A stretch of 64,000 nt of DNA from the NCBI RefSeq assembly GCF_900094555.1, contig NZ_FMAC01000008.1, positions 213,485 through 277,484 of the forward strand, written 5' to 3'. Made by a program: the position numbers and the translations under genes. The notes under the pieces are model-generated. The model did not search any database and had not been told where the DNA came from. It saw nothing but the letters and a program-made list of their open reading frames with translations. Below, piece after piece: positions 30,269-38,956 of the stretch. Positions within the stretch are counted from its first letter, which is position 1. Each line of letters begins with the position of its first letter. The stretch comes from Martinezella hainanensis (GTDB taxonomy: Bacteria > Pseudomonadota > Alphaproteobacteria > Rhizobiales > Rhizobiaceae).

Positions 30269-31081
30269 GTGACGACATCGACCACTTCCACCTTGCCCGG
30301 CGTGCCCGGGCCGTCTTCCGCGGCATCCAGCGCACCGGCCGCGGACAAGGCACGCTATAAGGGCACGCTGATTGCCCGTGGCCTCACCAAGACCTATGGC
30401 AGGCGACGAGTCGTCAACGGCGTCTCGCTGGTGGTGCGCCGCGGCGAGGCAGTCGGCCTGCTCGGGCCGAATGGCGCCGGCAAGACGACCTGTTTCTACA
30501 TGATCACCGGACTGGTGCCGGTCGATGAAGGTACGATCGAGATCGACGGCAACAATGTTACCTCGATGCCGATGTATCGCCGCGCGCGGCTTGGCGTCGG
30601 CTACCTGCCGCAGGAAGCTTCGATCTTCCGCGGACTGACCGTCGAAGAAAACATCCGCGCCGTGCTCGAGGTCCATGAAAGGGACAAGACGAAACGGGAG
30701 CGCAAGATCGACGAATTGCTGGAGGAATTCCACATTCGCAATCTGCGTACCGTGCCGGCGATCGCTCTTTCGGGCGGTGAACGGCGCCGCCTCGAAATCG
30801 CCCGTGCACTGGCGACCGACCCGACCTTCATGCTGCTTGACGAGCCTTTTGCCGGCGTCGACCCGATTTCGGTCGCCGACATTCAGAACCTCGTGCATCA
30901 CCTGACGGCACGCGGCATCGGCGTGTTGATCACAGACCACAATGTGCGCGAGACGCTCGGCCTGATCGACCGCGCCTATATCATCCATGCCGGCGAAGTC
31001 CTGACCCACGGCCGGGCGAACGATATCGTCAGCAATCCTGAAGTACGCAAGCTGTATCTGGGTGACAATTTCAGCCTCTGA
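30269..31081 (+). CDS. lptB: LPS export ABC transporter ATP-binding protein LptB
   Basis: Cytoplasmic ATPase that powers LPS extraction with LptFG. The 270-residue protein has Walker A LLGPNGAGKTTCFYM, Q-loop LPQEASIFRGLT, ABC signature LSGGERRRLEIARAL, Walker B FMLLDEPFAGVDP and H-loop ITDHNVRETL. About 30 residues rich in Thr, Ser and Ala precede the domain. The start is the GTG just after lptA; its Shine-Dalgarno sequence is weak and an ATG inside lptA is the alternative. It is followed by rpoN, the usual order lptC-lptA-lptB-rpoN. Confidence 0.95.
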   Translation: MTTSTTSTLPGVPGPSSAASSAPAADKARYKGTLIARGLTKTYGRRRVVNGVSLVVRRGEAVGLLGPNGAGKTTCFYMITGLVPVDEGTIEIDGNNVTSMPMYRRARLGVGYLPQEASIFRGLTVEENIRAVLEVHERDKTKRERKIDELLEEFHIRNLRTVPAIALSGGERRRLEIARALATDPTFMLLDEPFAGVDPISVADIQNLVHHLTARGIGVLITDHNVRETLGLIDRAYIIHAGEVLTHGRANDIVSNPEVRKLYLGDNFSL

Positions 31082-31102
31082 TAGGCTGAAATTCCATCCT
31101 CT

Positions 31103-31124
31103 CATCCGCCAATATTAGCGGATG
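31103..31124 (+). terminator. possible weak hairpin after lptB
   Basis: CATCCGC and GCGGATG form a 7-base stem with an 8-base loop 22 bases after the lptB stop. No T tract follows, so if it acts at all it is more likely an RNA processing or stabilising stem than a factor-independent terminator. Confidence 0.35.
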
Positions 31125-31275
31125 CTACCGCGTGCCGGAAATTTACTTCGGCTTCACAGTTCCGCTTGACCAAATCCAATAAAAAAGCAATTTTTGGGCC
31201 AGTTGGAATTTCGCGAGAATTTTAGTGACAAAGGCGCGGATTCCCGAGGAGTTCAAGGGGAGTCCCGCGTCCGCC

Positions 31276-32835
31276 ATGGCATTATCGGCCAATCTTTTCC
31301 TGCGCCAAAGCCAGAGCCTGGTGATGACACCGCAACTGATGCAATCCATCCAGTTGCTGCAGATGACCCATTTCGAGCTTACCCAATTCATCGCCCAGGA
31401 AGTCGAGAAGAATCCGCTGCTGGAATTTGCGTCAAATGACGAGGATATAGGCAGTGGCGGCGATCGCGAAGCGAAGGACGATCGCTTTGAGATCACGGAA
31501 GAGGCCTATGGCGAGGATGGCGCCGAACGCGGTTCAGGCGAGCTCGCAAGCGATTGGTACGAGAGCGACAATACCGGCAATACCGACCGGCTGAGCGCCG
31601 AGCTCGATACCAACTTCAACGACGTCTTTCCCGATGACGGCAACCCGCAGCGTGCCGATGCGCCGGAGCTGCTCAGCCAGTGGAAGTCCATGCCCGGCGG
31701 CGAGGCCGGCGAAGGCTACGATCTGGACGATTTCGTCGCCGGTCAGGTGTCGCTGCGCGACCATCTCAACGGACAGATCCCGTTCTCGCTTCCCGCGATC
31801 GGCGACCGGCTGATTGCCCAGCACCTCGTCGATCAGCTCGACGACTGTGGCTATCTGCGCGGCGAGCTCGGTGAGACGGCCGAACGCCTCGGTGCGACGC
31901 TTGCCGACATCGAGCGCGTGCTAGAGGCCCTGCAGCAACTCGATCCGCCCGGCGTCTTTGCCCGTTCTCTCAGCGAATGCCTGGCGATCCAGCTCCGGCA
32001 GAAGGATCGCTTCGATCCCGCCATGGAGCGGCTGATCGAAAATCTCGAGCTGCTCGCTCGGCGCGATTTTGCCACGCTGAAACGGCTCTGCGGCGTCGAT
32101 GAGGAAGACCTGCTCGACATGATGGCGGAAATCCGCCAGCTCAATCCGAAGCCCGGCAGCGGCTTCGAGACCGACATATCGGAAGCGATCATGCCCGATA
32201 TCGTCGTGCGCCCCTCCGCAGACGGGAGCTGGCTGGTGGAGCTCAATCCCGATGCGCTGCCGCGGGTATTGGTGAGCCAGTCCTATTTCGCCTCCGTCTC
32301 CAAGACCAGCCAAGACCACGCCTTCCTGTCGGAATGCCTGCAGAACGCCAATTGGCTGACCCGCAGTCTGGACCAGCGCGCCAAGACGATCATGAAAGTG
32401 GCAAGCGAGATCGTGCGGCAACAGGACGCGTTCCTGCTGCATGGCGTCGACCATCTGCGGCCGCTGAACCTGAAAACTGTGGCGGACGCCATCAAGATGC
32501 ATGAGTCGACGGTCAGCCGCGTGACCTCCAACAAATACATGTTGACGCCGCGCGGGCTGTTCGAGCTCAAATATTTCTTCACGGTTTCGATCGGCGCGGT
32601 CGAGGGCGGAGACAGCCACTCCGCGGAAGCCGTGCGCCACAAGATCCGCCTGCTGATCTCGAACGAGAGTCCGGATGCGGTTCTGTCCGACGACGATATC
32701 GTCGATACGCTGAAGAAGGGCGGGATAGAGCTTGCTCGCCGCACGGTTGCAAAGTACCGCGAAGCCATGAACATTCCCTCCTCCGTGCAACGGCGCCGGG
32801 AAAAGCGGGCGTTGGCCAAAGTCTCTGGTTTCTGA
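31276..32835 (+). CDS. rpoN: RNA polymerase sigma-54 factor RpoN
   Basis: Sigma-54 directs transcription from -24/-12 promoters, in rhizobia including nitrogen assimilation, C4-dicarboxylate transport and nitrogen fixation genes. The 519-residue protein has the glutamine-rich activator-interaction region I (LFLRQSQSLVMTPQLMQSIQ), an acidic linker, the core-binding region and, at the C-terminus, the RpoN box ARRTVAKYRE. The start MALSANLFL was chosen because family members begin so; an upstream GTG at 31225 in the same frame would add 17 residues. It lies in the lptB-rpoN-hpf-ptsN cluster. Some Rhizobium species carry a second rpoN on a plasmid; only one is seen here. Confidence 0.97.
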   Translation: MALSANLFLRQSQSLVMTPQLMQSIQLLQMTHFELTQFIAQEVEKNPLLEFASNDEDIGSGGDREAKDDRFEITEEAYGEDGAERGSGELASDWYESDNTGNTDRLSAELDTNFNDVFPDDGNPQRADAPELLSQWKSMPGGEAGEGYDLDDFVAGQVSLRDHLNGQIPFSLPAIGDRLIAQHLVDQLDDCGYLRGELGETAERLGATLADIERVLEALQQLDPPGVFARSLSECLAIQLRQKDRFDPAMERLIENLELLARRDFATLKRLCGVDEEDLLDMMAEIRQLNPKPGSGFETDISEAIMPDIVVRPSADGSWLVELNPDALPRVLVSQSYFASVSKTSQDHAFLSECLQNANWLTRSLDQRAKTIMKVASEIVRQQDAFLLHGVDHLRPLNLKTVADAIKMHESTVSRVTSNKYMLTPRGLFELKYFFTVSIGAVEGGDSHSAEAVRHKIRLLISNESPDAVLSDDDIVDTLKKGGIELARRTVAKYREAMNIPSSVQRRREKRALAKVSGF

Positions 32836-32892
32836 TGGCTGACGCCCTTCAACCACAGGCTGCTGAACTCCTAACGGCCGGTTAAGACGCAG

Positions 32893-32921
32893 TTGACTTT
32901 CCCATGTGGCAAGGCTAGAAG
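32893..32921 (+). promoter_or_regulatory. candidate sigma-70 type promoter for hpf-ptsN
   Basis: TTGACT at 32893-32898 and TAGAAG at 32916-32921 with a 17-base spacer, in the 250-base gap between rpoN and hpf. No gene is seen in this gap. The -35 match is good and the -10 match is moderate, as is common in rhizobia. Confidence 0.45.
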
Positions 32922-33085
32922 CCCGCCGCAATCGCTGCAGGACAGCACGACCATGAAACTTATCCCCACCATCCAAAAGGCGGTCGATATACGCAATTTG
33001 CCTTTGACTGCGTGAAGTGCTTGGATGAGCTTGAGGCTTGGCGTAAACTGATACGCGCAATAACCACTACAAGAAGGGAAACTCC

Positions 33086-33661
33086 ATGAGTGTGCGTGTC
33101 TCCGGTAAACATATGGAAATTGGTGACTCCTTCCGCCAGCGGATAGAAGACCAGATCGGTATGGCCGTGACCAAGTACTTCGACGGGGGGTATTCAGGTC
33201 AGGTAACTGTACACAAGTCCAGTTCGCGCTTCGCGGCCGATTGCAAGCTTCACCTCGATAGCGGCGTCGTGTTGCATGCTGCCGGCGAAGCCATGGACCC
33301 GCAGCTTGCTTTCGATGCAGCATCCGAGCGCATCGAAAAGCGCCTGCGCCGCTACAAGCGCAAACTCAAGGACCATCAGGCCGGCAACCACGTCAACGGA
33401 CAGGCAGAAGTCGCCTATACCGTCATGGACGGCGTTCCGGATGACGACGAGGAGATTCCTGCCGATTTCGCGCCGGCGATCGTCGCAGAGAGCACGAAGC
33501 AATTGAAGACCATGTCGGTGGCGACTGCCGTGATGGCGCTCGACATGACCGACGAGCCGCTGCTGCTGTTCCGCAGCCCCGGCAACGAACACTTGAACAT
33601 CGTCTACCGCCGACAGGACGGTAACATTGGCTGGATCGACGCGGCCAATATCAAAGGCTGA
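33086..33661 (+). CDS. hpf: ribosome hibernation promoting factor (long form)
   Basis: Binds the 30S subunit in stationary phase and drives 100S dimer formation. The 191-residue length marks the long form: an N-terminal S30AE domain (SVRVSGKHMEIGDSFRQRIE) with a basic helix RIEKRLRRYKRKLKD, and a C-terminal dimerisation domain (EPLLLFRSPGNEHLNIVYRRQDG). A good AAGGGAAA site precedes the ATG. Placement between rpoN and ptsN is the classical proteobacterial order, where it was once called a sigma-54 modulation protein. Confidence 0.96.
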   Translation: MSVRVSGKHMEIGDSFRQRIEDQIGMAVTKYFDGGYSGQVTVHKSSSRFAADCKLHLDSGVVLHAAGEAMDPQLAFDAASERIEKRLRRYKRKLKDHQAGNHVNGQAEVAYTVMDGVPDDDEEIPADFAPAIVAESTKQLKTMSVATAVMALDMTDEPLLLFRSPGNEHLNIVYRRQDGNIGWIDAANIKG

Positions 33662-33672
33662 GAATAGAAGAT

Positions 33673-33710
33673 AAGCGGCGGCTGCGCATCATCGCAGCTG
33701 GCCGCCGCTT
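33673..33710 (+). terminator. strong hairpin between hpf and ptsN
   Basis: AAGCGGCGGC at 33673-33682 pairs exactly with GCCGCCGCTT at 33701-33710, with an inner TGCG/CGCA pair. There is no long T tract, so it may be a partial terminator or an mRNA-stabilising stem that sets different levels of hpf and ptsN. Confidence 0.55.
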
Positions 33711-33749
33711 GCCCGTCATCGGCTCTCGGCGACACGAAGGATAAAGAGA

Positions 33750-34214
33750 ATGGCATTGGCAGATTTGCTACAGCAAGATGCGATCATCCCCGCCTTGAAG
33801 GCAAATTCCAAAAAACAACTGCTTCAGGAGTTGGCCGCCAAAGCCTCCAAGCTGACCGGACTGCCCGAGCGTGAAATCTTCGACGTCGTGCTGCAGCGAG
33901 AGCGCCTGGGCTCCACCGGCGTCGGCAACGGCATCGCCATTCCGCACGGCAAGCTTGCCAGCATCAAGTCCATTGCCGGCATTTTCGCGCGCCTTGAAGC
34001 GCCTGTCGATTTCGAGGCGCTGGACGACCAGCCCGTCGACCTCGTCTTTCTGCTGCTCGCGCCGGAAGGCGCCGGCGCCGACCACTTGAAGGCACTCTCC
34101 CGCATCGCCCGCGTTTTGCGAGACCAGGATCTGGTCGCGAAGCTGCGCGCCACCGATTCCGCCTCCGCCATTTACGCATTCCTCAACGAAGAGCAGGCAT
34201 CGAACGCCGCTTAA
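33750..34214 (+). CDS. ptsN: nitrogen PTS enzyme IIA (EIIA-Ntr)
   Basis: Final phospho-acceptor of the PTS-Ntr chain (PtsP-NPr-PtsN), which controls potassium transport, nitrogen and carbon regulation through protein contacts. The 154-residue protein has the phosphorylated histidine H66 in GNGIAIPHGK and the usual VDLVFLLLAPEGAGADHLKAL segment. It is last in the rpoN-hpf-ptsN cluster, with a bidirectional terminator following. Like most alphaproteobacterial copies it stands without yhbJ or NPr next door. Confidence 0.96.
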   Translation: MALADLLQQDAIIPALKANSKKQLLQELAAKASKLTGLPEREIFDVVLQRERLGSTGVGNGIAIPHGKLASIKSIAGIFARLEAPVDFEALDDQPVDLVFLLLAPEGAGADHLKALSRIARVLRDQDLVAKLRATDSASAIYAFLNEEQASNAA

Positions 34215-34299
34215 AGTGCGTCGTTGTCGCAAGACCGCTGCCCACTTTTGCGCGACATGCTTTGACGGATTGGATTGCATCGGACCAAGGCAAAAATAA

Positions 34300-34328
34300 G
34301 AGCCGGATGATCTGAAATCATCCGGCTC
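34300..34328. terminator. bidirectional terminator between ptsN and grpE
   Basis: GAGCCGGATGAT and ATCATCCGGCTC form a perfect 12-base stem with a 5-base loop. It is followed by CATTTCTTTT on the plus strand, and preceded by CAAAAATAA, which gives a T tract on the minus strand, so it can serve both convergent genes. Confidence 0.85.
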
Positions 34329-34355
34329 ATTTCTTTTGCCATCGCCTGAAAAGGA

Positions 34356-34997
34356 TCAGGCGTCTTTTTCATCCAGCGGGCTGTTGGCACCCTGCTCGGC
34401 ATTTTCCACGATCTTCGGGCCGCCCTTGGCGACACCGACCATGGCCGGGCGCAGAACGCGATCGCCAATGGCGAAACCGGCCTGGACGACCTGGACCACC
34501 GTGTTGTTCGGCACCTCGGGATTAGGCACTTCGAACATAGCCTGATGGAAATTGGGATCGAACTTCTGTCCGACCGGTTCGAGCTGGCGTACGCCGTGAC
34601 GCTCGAGAGCCGACAGCATGGAACGCTCGGTCATCTCGACACCTTCGATCAGCGTCTTCAGGCCGGCATCGGCGCCGGCGCGCGCTTCAGCCGGGATGGC
34701 ATCCAGCGTGCGGCGCAGATTATCTGCCACCGAAAGCATGTCGCGGGCAAAGCTTGCCACGGAATAGGACTTTGCATCCTTCACATCGCGCTCGGTGCGG
34801 CGACGGAGGTTGTCCATCTCGGCAGCGAGGCGCAAGTAGCGATCGCGCAGTTCGCCGTTCTCGGCCTTCAGCAGCTCAACCGGATCTGGCTGAGACGGTT
34901 CTGCCGCATCGACGGTTTCCGCTGCGTTTTGCGCGAAATCCGCTGACGTGTCAGCCGCCGTGGCGTCAGGTCCGGTTTTTGTCGTTTCGTCGGTCAT
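34356..34997 (-). CDS. grpE: nucleotide exchange factor GrpE
   Basis: Releases ADP from DnaK in the heat-shock chaperone cycle. The 213-residue protein has an acidic low-complexity N-terminus, a long coiled-coil (about residues 40-90, [20 protein letters not shown]) and the beta domain with [24 protein letters not shown] precedes the ATG at good spacing. The repressor gene hrcA is close by on the same strand, with an intervening GFA-family gene on the other strand, an arrangement seen in rhizobia. Confidence 0.97.
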   Translation of the reverse strand: MTDETTKTGPDATAADTSADFAQNAAETVDAAEPSQPDPVELLKAENGELRDRYLRLAAEMDNLRRRTERDVKDAKSYSVASFARDMLSVADNLRRTLDAIPAEARAGADAGLKTLIEGVEMTERSMLSALERHGVRQLEPVGQKFDPNFHQAMFEVPNPEVPNNTVVQVVQAGFAIGDRVLRPAMVGVAKGGPKIVENAEQGANSPLDEKDA

Positions 34998-35212
34998 GAC
35001 GGTCTCCGAATTGCTTGGTCTTTGGATGTGCCCGATATCGAGGTTTGGTTGGAAAAAATCAAGGCTTTGTCGAGAAGAACAGCCAATTCGCGGCTTTGCG
35101 GCGATGGCAATACACCACCCCGCTCCTGGCTACCATTCGCGACGTCGACTGTTCAGCCCTCCTCCCCGGTGGTATGCTGAAGTGCATCTCAGCACAGCGT
35201 GGGGTGACATCA

Positions 35213-35647
35213 ATGTCTAATGGCAAATCCCTTTCAGGCAAGTGTTTCTGTGGCGCAGTGGAAATTGTAGTCGACGGCGAGCCAATGGCGATGGGTTACT
35301 GTCATTGCGATTCCTGCCGCGAATGGTCGGCGGGACCGGTCAATGCCTTCTCGCTCTGGCCGCCGGAAGCCGTTCAAGTCACCAAGGGCACGGACAAGAT
35401 CGGCAGCTACCAAAAGACCGAGAAGAGCGTGCGCAAATGGTGCACGGTCTGCGGCGGTCATCTGCTGACCGAGCATCCGCTGTGGGGCGTGACCGATGTC
35501 TATGCCGCCGTCCTGCCCGGCCTCGATTTCCAGCCGGCGCTGCACGTCAACTATGAAACGACAGTGCTGCACCTGAGCGACGGGCTGCCGAAGCAGAAGG
35601 ATCTCCCGGCGGAAATGGGCGGATCGGGGATGCTGCTTCCCGATTGA
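35213..35647 (+). CDS. GFA-family (Gfa-like, CENP-V fold) zinc protein
   Basis: A 144-residue protein of the glutathione-dependent formaldehyde-activating (GFA) domain family. The zinc ligands are visible: C11 and C13 (GKCFCGAV), C30, C32 and C35 (CHCDSC) and C77, C80 (KWCTVCGGH). Members of this family seldom have proven formaldehyde activity, so the substrate is unknown. The start was chosen at the ATG nearest the domain; upstream in-frame ATGs would add a non-conserved leader. It lies between the convergently arranged grpE and hrcA regions. Confidence 0.87.
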   Translation: MSNGKSLSGKCFCGAVEIVVDGEPMAMGYCHCDSCREWSAGPVNAFSLWPPEAVQVTKGTDKIGSYQKTEKSVRKWCTVCGGHLLTEHPLWGVTDVYAAVLPGLDFQPALHVNYETTVLHLSDGLPKQKDLPAEMGGSGMLLPD

Positions 35648-35671
35648 CCGTCGCCCGTCAGATCCGTCTCG

Positions 35672-36760
35672 TCAGATCCCCGGCCGGGTCAGCCGCGAAA
35701 TCAGCTGGGCCGTATAGTCGACCATGGGCACGATGCGGGCATAATTCAGCCGCGTCGGGCCGATGACGCCGACAGCACCGACGATGCGATCGTCCTCGTC
35801 GCGATAGGGCGCGACGATCAGCGACGAGCCGGACAGCGAGAAGAGCTTGTTTTCCGAGCCGATGAAGATGCGCACGCCCGGGCCGCTTTCGGCGAGATTG
35901 AGGATCTCGATCAGGCTGTCCTTCTTCTCCAGATCGTCGAAAAGCAGGCGCAGGCGATCCAGATCCTCCACACCGCCGATTTCGGCGAGCAAATTGGAGT
36001 GGCCGCGCACGATGAGCTGCGTCGGCTTGCCGTCATCATCGCCGCCGGACCAGACGGCAATGCCACGCTCGACCAGCTGATGGGAGAGGCTATCCAGCTC
36101 CTGACGCACGCTCTCCTTGAGACTTTGCAACTGCCGCCGCAATTCCGGCATTGTCTGGCCGGTCATGTGGGCATTGAGAAAATTGGCTGCTTCCGTCAGT
36201 TGCGACGATGTGGTGCCGGCCGGTAGTTCGATGATGCGGTTTTCCACCTGATCGTGATCGCCGACGAGCACGGCAAGCGCCTTGGTCGGTTCCAGCCGGA
36301 TGAACTCCACATGCTTGAGCACCGGATCGCTCTTCGAGGTGATGACCAAGCCGGCACCGCGTGAAATGCCCGAAAGCACCCGGCTTGCCTCCGACATCAT
36401 GGATTCCACTGGCTGGTCGCGATTGCTGCCGCGCACCTGCCGATCGATATTGGCGCGGTCTTCGGCAGAGAGATCGCCGACCTGCATGAAGGCATCGACG
36501 AAGAAGCGCAGGCCCACCTGCGTCGGCAATCGGCCGGCGCTCACATGCGGCGAGTAGATAAGCCCCAGCTCTTCCAGATCGCTCATGACATTGCGCACCG
36601 AGGCCGGCGACAAGGACATCGGCAACAGGCGTGAAAGATTGCGCGAACCCAATGGCTCGCCATTTTCCAGATAGCCTTCGACGATGCGGCGGAAGATTTC
36701 CTTGGAGCGTTCGTCCAGTGCAGCAATGACATCCGAGACCGACGATGTCGTGAATACCAT
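35672..36760 (-). CDS. hrcA: heat-inducible transcription repressor HrcA
   Basis: Represses class I heat-shock genes (groESL, sometimes dnaKJ) by binding CIRCE operators with help from GroEL. The 362-residue protein has an N-terminal winged helix ([21 protein letters not shown]-type, with [18 protein letters not shown]), a central GAF-like domain and the inserted dimerisation region. The ATG giving the usual length was preferred to a TTG 12 codons upstream. It is divergent from rph, with 170 bases between. I found no CIRCE element in that gap. Confidence 0.95.
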   Translation of the reverse strand: MVFTTSSVSDVIAALDERSKEIFRRIVEGYLENGEPLGSRNLSRLLPMSLSPASVRNVMSDLEELGLIYSPHVSAGRLPTQVGLRFFVDAFMQVGDLSAEDRANIDRQVRGSNRDQPVESMMSEASRVLSGISRGAGLVITSKSDPVLKHVEFIRLEPTKALAVLVGDHDQVENRIIELPAGTTSSQLTEAANFLNAHMTGQTMPELRRQLQSLKESVRQELDSLSHQLVERGIAVWSGGDDDGKPTQLIVRGHSNLLAEIGGVEDLDRLRLLFDDLEKKDSLIEILNLAESGPGVRIFIGSENKLFSLSGSSLIVAPYRDEDDRIVGAVGVIGPTRLNYARIVPMVDYTAQLISRLTRPGI

Positions 36761-36932
36761 TTCGCTGTCAGATCCATTCCGTTGAGCCTTAGCCAAAATA
36801 TAATCATTCGGTTAGCAATGGCAAAAGGGAAAAATGTCGCCATGGCTGCCGAGGGGCTTTCCAGCCTGCTTTTCCTTTGCAAAAGCGGCCTGTGGGTCGT
36901 AGAAGCGGTCAACGAACTTTCAGGAGAGTGGA

Positions 36933-37649
36933 ATGCGGCCTTCAGGCAGAAAAACCGACCAGATGCGCAAGGTGTCGTTCGAGCGCAATTTTTCCAAGCA
37001 TGCGGAAGGCTCCTGCCTGGTGAAATTCGGCGATACGCATGTGCTCTGCACGGCAAGCCTGGAAGACAAGACGCCGCCATGGCTGCGCAACAGCGGCAAG
37101 GGCTGGGTCACGGCCGAATACGGCATGCTGCCGCGCGCGACGGGCGAGCGCATGAAGCGCGAGGCAGCCGCCGGCAAGCAGGGCGGTCGCACGCAGGAAA
37201 TCCAGCGCCTCATCGGCCGGTCGCTGCGCGCCGTCGTCGACCTCAAGGAACTGGGCGAGCGCCAGATCACGGTCGATTGCGACGTCATCCAGGCAGATGG
37301 CGGCACGCGCACGGCCTCGATCACCGGCGGCTGGATTGCGCTTTACGACTGCCTGAAGTGGATGGAAAGCCGCAACATGGTGAAGGTCGAGCGTGTGCTG
37401 AAGGATCACATCGCCGCCATCTCCTGCGGCATCTTCGCCAACCAGCCCGTCATCGACCTCGACTATCTCGAGGATTCCTCGGCCGAAACCGACGCCAATT
37501 TCGTCATGACGGGCAAGGGCGGCATCGTCGAGATCCAGGGAACGGCTGAAGGCGCACCCTTCAGCGAAGAGGAATTCGCCACGCTGATGCATCTGGCCAA
37601 GAACGGCATCGCCGAGCTGGTGGAGCTGCAGAAGCAGGCCATCGCCTGA
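36933..37649 (+). CDS. rph: ribonuclease PH
   Basis: Phosphorolytic 3'-5' exoribonuclease that trims tRNA 3' ends. The 238-residue protein begins [20 protein letters not shown] and carries the typical [18 protein letters not shown] and [20 protein letters not shown] segments. AGGAG precedes the ATG. Length is normal, with no truncation like that in E. coli K-12. hrcA-rph and rph-rdgB-hemW adjacency is standard for rhizobia; here a VOC gene and two repeats split rph from rdgB. Confidence 0.97.
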   Translation: MRPSGRKTDQMRKVSFERNFSKHAEGSCLVKFGDTHVLCTASLEDKTPPWLRNSGKGWVTAEYGMLPRATGERMKREAAAGKQGGRTQEIQRLIGRSLRAVVDLKELGERQITVDCDVIQADGGTRTASITGGWIALYDCLKWMESRNMVKVERVLKDHIAAISCGIFANQPVIDLDYLEDSSAETDANFVMTGKGGIVEIQGTAEGAPFSEEEFATLMHLAKNGIAELVELQKQAIA

Positions 37650-37679
37650 GGATATTTTGAATGTCGAGCGTGCAGCTTG

Positions 37680-37732
37680 CCCCTCATCCGGCCTATCGGC
37701 CACCTTCTCCCCGTCTCGACGGGGAGAAGGGG
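37680..37732. repeat. mosaic intergenic palindromic repeat (RIME-like), copy 2
   Basis: CCCCTCATCCGGCCTATCGG then CCACCTTCTCCCC and a matching GGGGAGAAGGGG arm after a CGTCTCGACG middle. It shares its start and end modules with the element at 7957-8033. It lies 30 bases after rph and could end transcripts as a hairpin. Confidence 0.8.
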
Positions 37733-37799
37733 CAAGACGCACCTTCCGTCATCTCTCTTCACCATGTTGAAATCGGCGGGCGATCAAGATTGAGATCGT

Positions 37800-37839
37800 C
37801 CCCTCTCCCCGCCTGCGGGGAGAGGGCTAGGGTGAGGGG
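37800..37839. repeat. 40-base GC-rich intergenic repeat, copy 2
   Basis: Nearly identical to 7822-7861 (two differences). The final GGTGAGGGG sits 8 bases before the TTG start of the following VOC gene and is the only plausible Shine-Dalgarno sequence for it. Confidence 0.85.
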
Positions 37840-37847
37840 CTAATCCG

Positions 37848-38264
37848 TTGACCAATGCGACACTCGCAGGCGTCCTTGAAACCGCACTCTATGCGGACGA
37901 TCTCGATGCGGCCGAGGCCTTCTATGGTGGCGTACTCGGACTGCGGAAGATTTCGCGGGGCGGCAATCGCCACGTCTTTTATCGTTGCGGGCCGGGCGTG
38001 CTCTTGATCTTCAACAGCGGGGAAACGGTGAAGCCGCACGAACCGGGTGCCCTGCCCGTGCCGCCGCATGGCACGAAGGGGCATGGTCACGTGTGCTTCC
38101 GCGTCGATGGCAACGAGATCGAGGCCATGGCGCAGAAGCTGAAGGCTGCCGGTGTCGATATCGAAGCCGATTTTCACTGGCCGAATGGCGGCCGATCGAT
38201 CTATTTCCGCGATCCGGCCGGCAACAGCCTGGAATGTGCCGAGCCCCGCATCTGGGGCCTTTGA
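37848..38264 (+). CDS. VOC-family dioxygenase/glyoxalase-like protein
   Basis: A 138-residue single-domain VOC protein ([40 protein letters not shown]). Metal ligands expected in such proteins are a His or Gln and Glu residues; E in LECAEP is visible. Function is unknown. The start must be a TTG (TTGACCAATGCG), because no ATG or GTG lies in frame upstream of the conserved first strand, and its ribosome-binding sequence GAGGGG belongs to a dispersed repeat. rdgB follows 11 bases downstream, so the gene is probably co-transcribed with rdgB-hemW. Confidence 0.83.
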   Translation: MTNATLAGVLETALYADDLDAAEAFYGGVLGLRKISRGGNRHVFYRCGPGVLLIFNSGETVKPHEPGALPVPPHGTKGHGHVCFRVDGNEIEAMAQKLKAAGVDIEADFHWPNGGRSIYFRDPAGNSLECAEPRIWGL

Positions 38265-38275
38265 CAGGACAAGAC

Positions 38276-38920
38276 ATGCGCAAGCTCGATACCAAGACCA
38301 TCGTCGTTGCCAGCCACAATGCCGGCAAGATCCAGGAAATTCGCGATCTCATCGGCCCTCTCGGCTTTGCCGCCAAGTCCGCTGCCGATCTCAACTTCAT
38401 CGAGCCGGACGAGACGGGCACGACTTTCGAGGAAAATGCGACGATCAAGGCGCTTGCCTCTGCGAATGCTTCCGGCCTGCCGGCGCTCTCGGACGATTCC
38501 GGCCTGGTGATCGATGCGCTTGGCGGCGATCCCGGCGTCTATACCGCCAACTGGGCCGAAACGGCTGATGGCACGCGCGACTTCGCCATGGCAATGCAGA
38601 AGGTTGAGACCGCGCTTGAGAAGGCTGGCGCCGCCTCACCGGAGAGCCGCACGGCCCGCTTCGTCAGCGTACTCTGCCTTGCCTGGCCGGATGGACATAC
38701 CGAGCTTTTCCGCGGCGAAGTCGAAGGCACCGTCGTCTGGCCGCCGCGCGGCACCCAGGGCTTCGGCTACGATCCGGTCTTCCAGCCGCAGGGATACGAG
38801 ACCACGTTCGGCGAAATGAGCGCCGAGCAGAAGCATGGCTGGAAGCCGGGCGATGAGCAGGCGCTCTCGCATCGTGCCCGCGCCTTCAAGATCTTTGTCG
38901 AAACCTGCCTGGAGGCGTAA
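38276..38920 (+). CDS. rdgB: non-canonical purine NTP pyrophosphatase (RdgB/HAM1)
   Basis: Hydrolyses dITP, XTP and similar deaminated nucleotides to keep them out of DNA and RNA. The 214-residue protein has [17 protein letters not shown] at the N-terminus, the [15 protein letters not shown] block, [14 protein letters not shown] with the catalytic aspartates, and GFGYDPVF plus SHRARAF near the C-terminus. All key segments are present. It is followed by hemW with about 35 bases between, a conserved pairing. Confidence 0.97.
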   Translation: MRKLDTKTIVVASHNAGKIQEIRDLIGPLGFAAKSAADLNFIEPDETGTTFEENATIKALASANASGLPALSDDSGLVIDALGGDPGVYTANWAETADGTRDFAMAMQKVETALEKAGAASPESRTARFVSVLCLAWPDGHTELFRGEVEGTVVWPPRGTQGFGYDPVFQPQGYETTFGEMSAEQKHGWKPGDEQALSHRARAFKIFVETCLEA

Positions 38921-38956
38921 GCTTAGTTCGTGGAAATCGTGGATACCGAGGATCTG

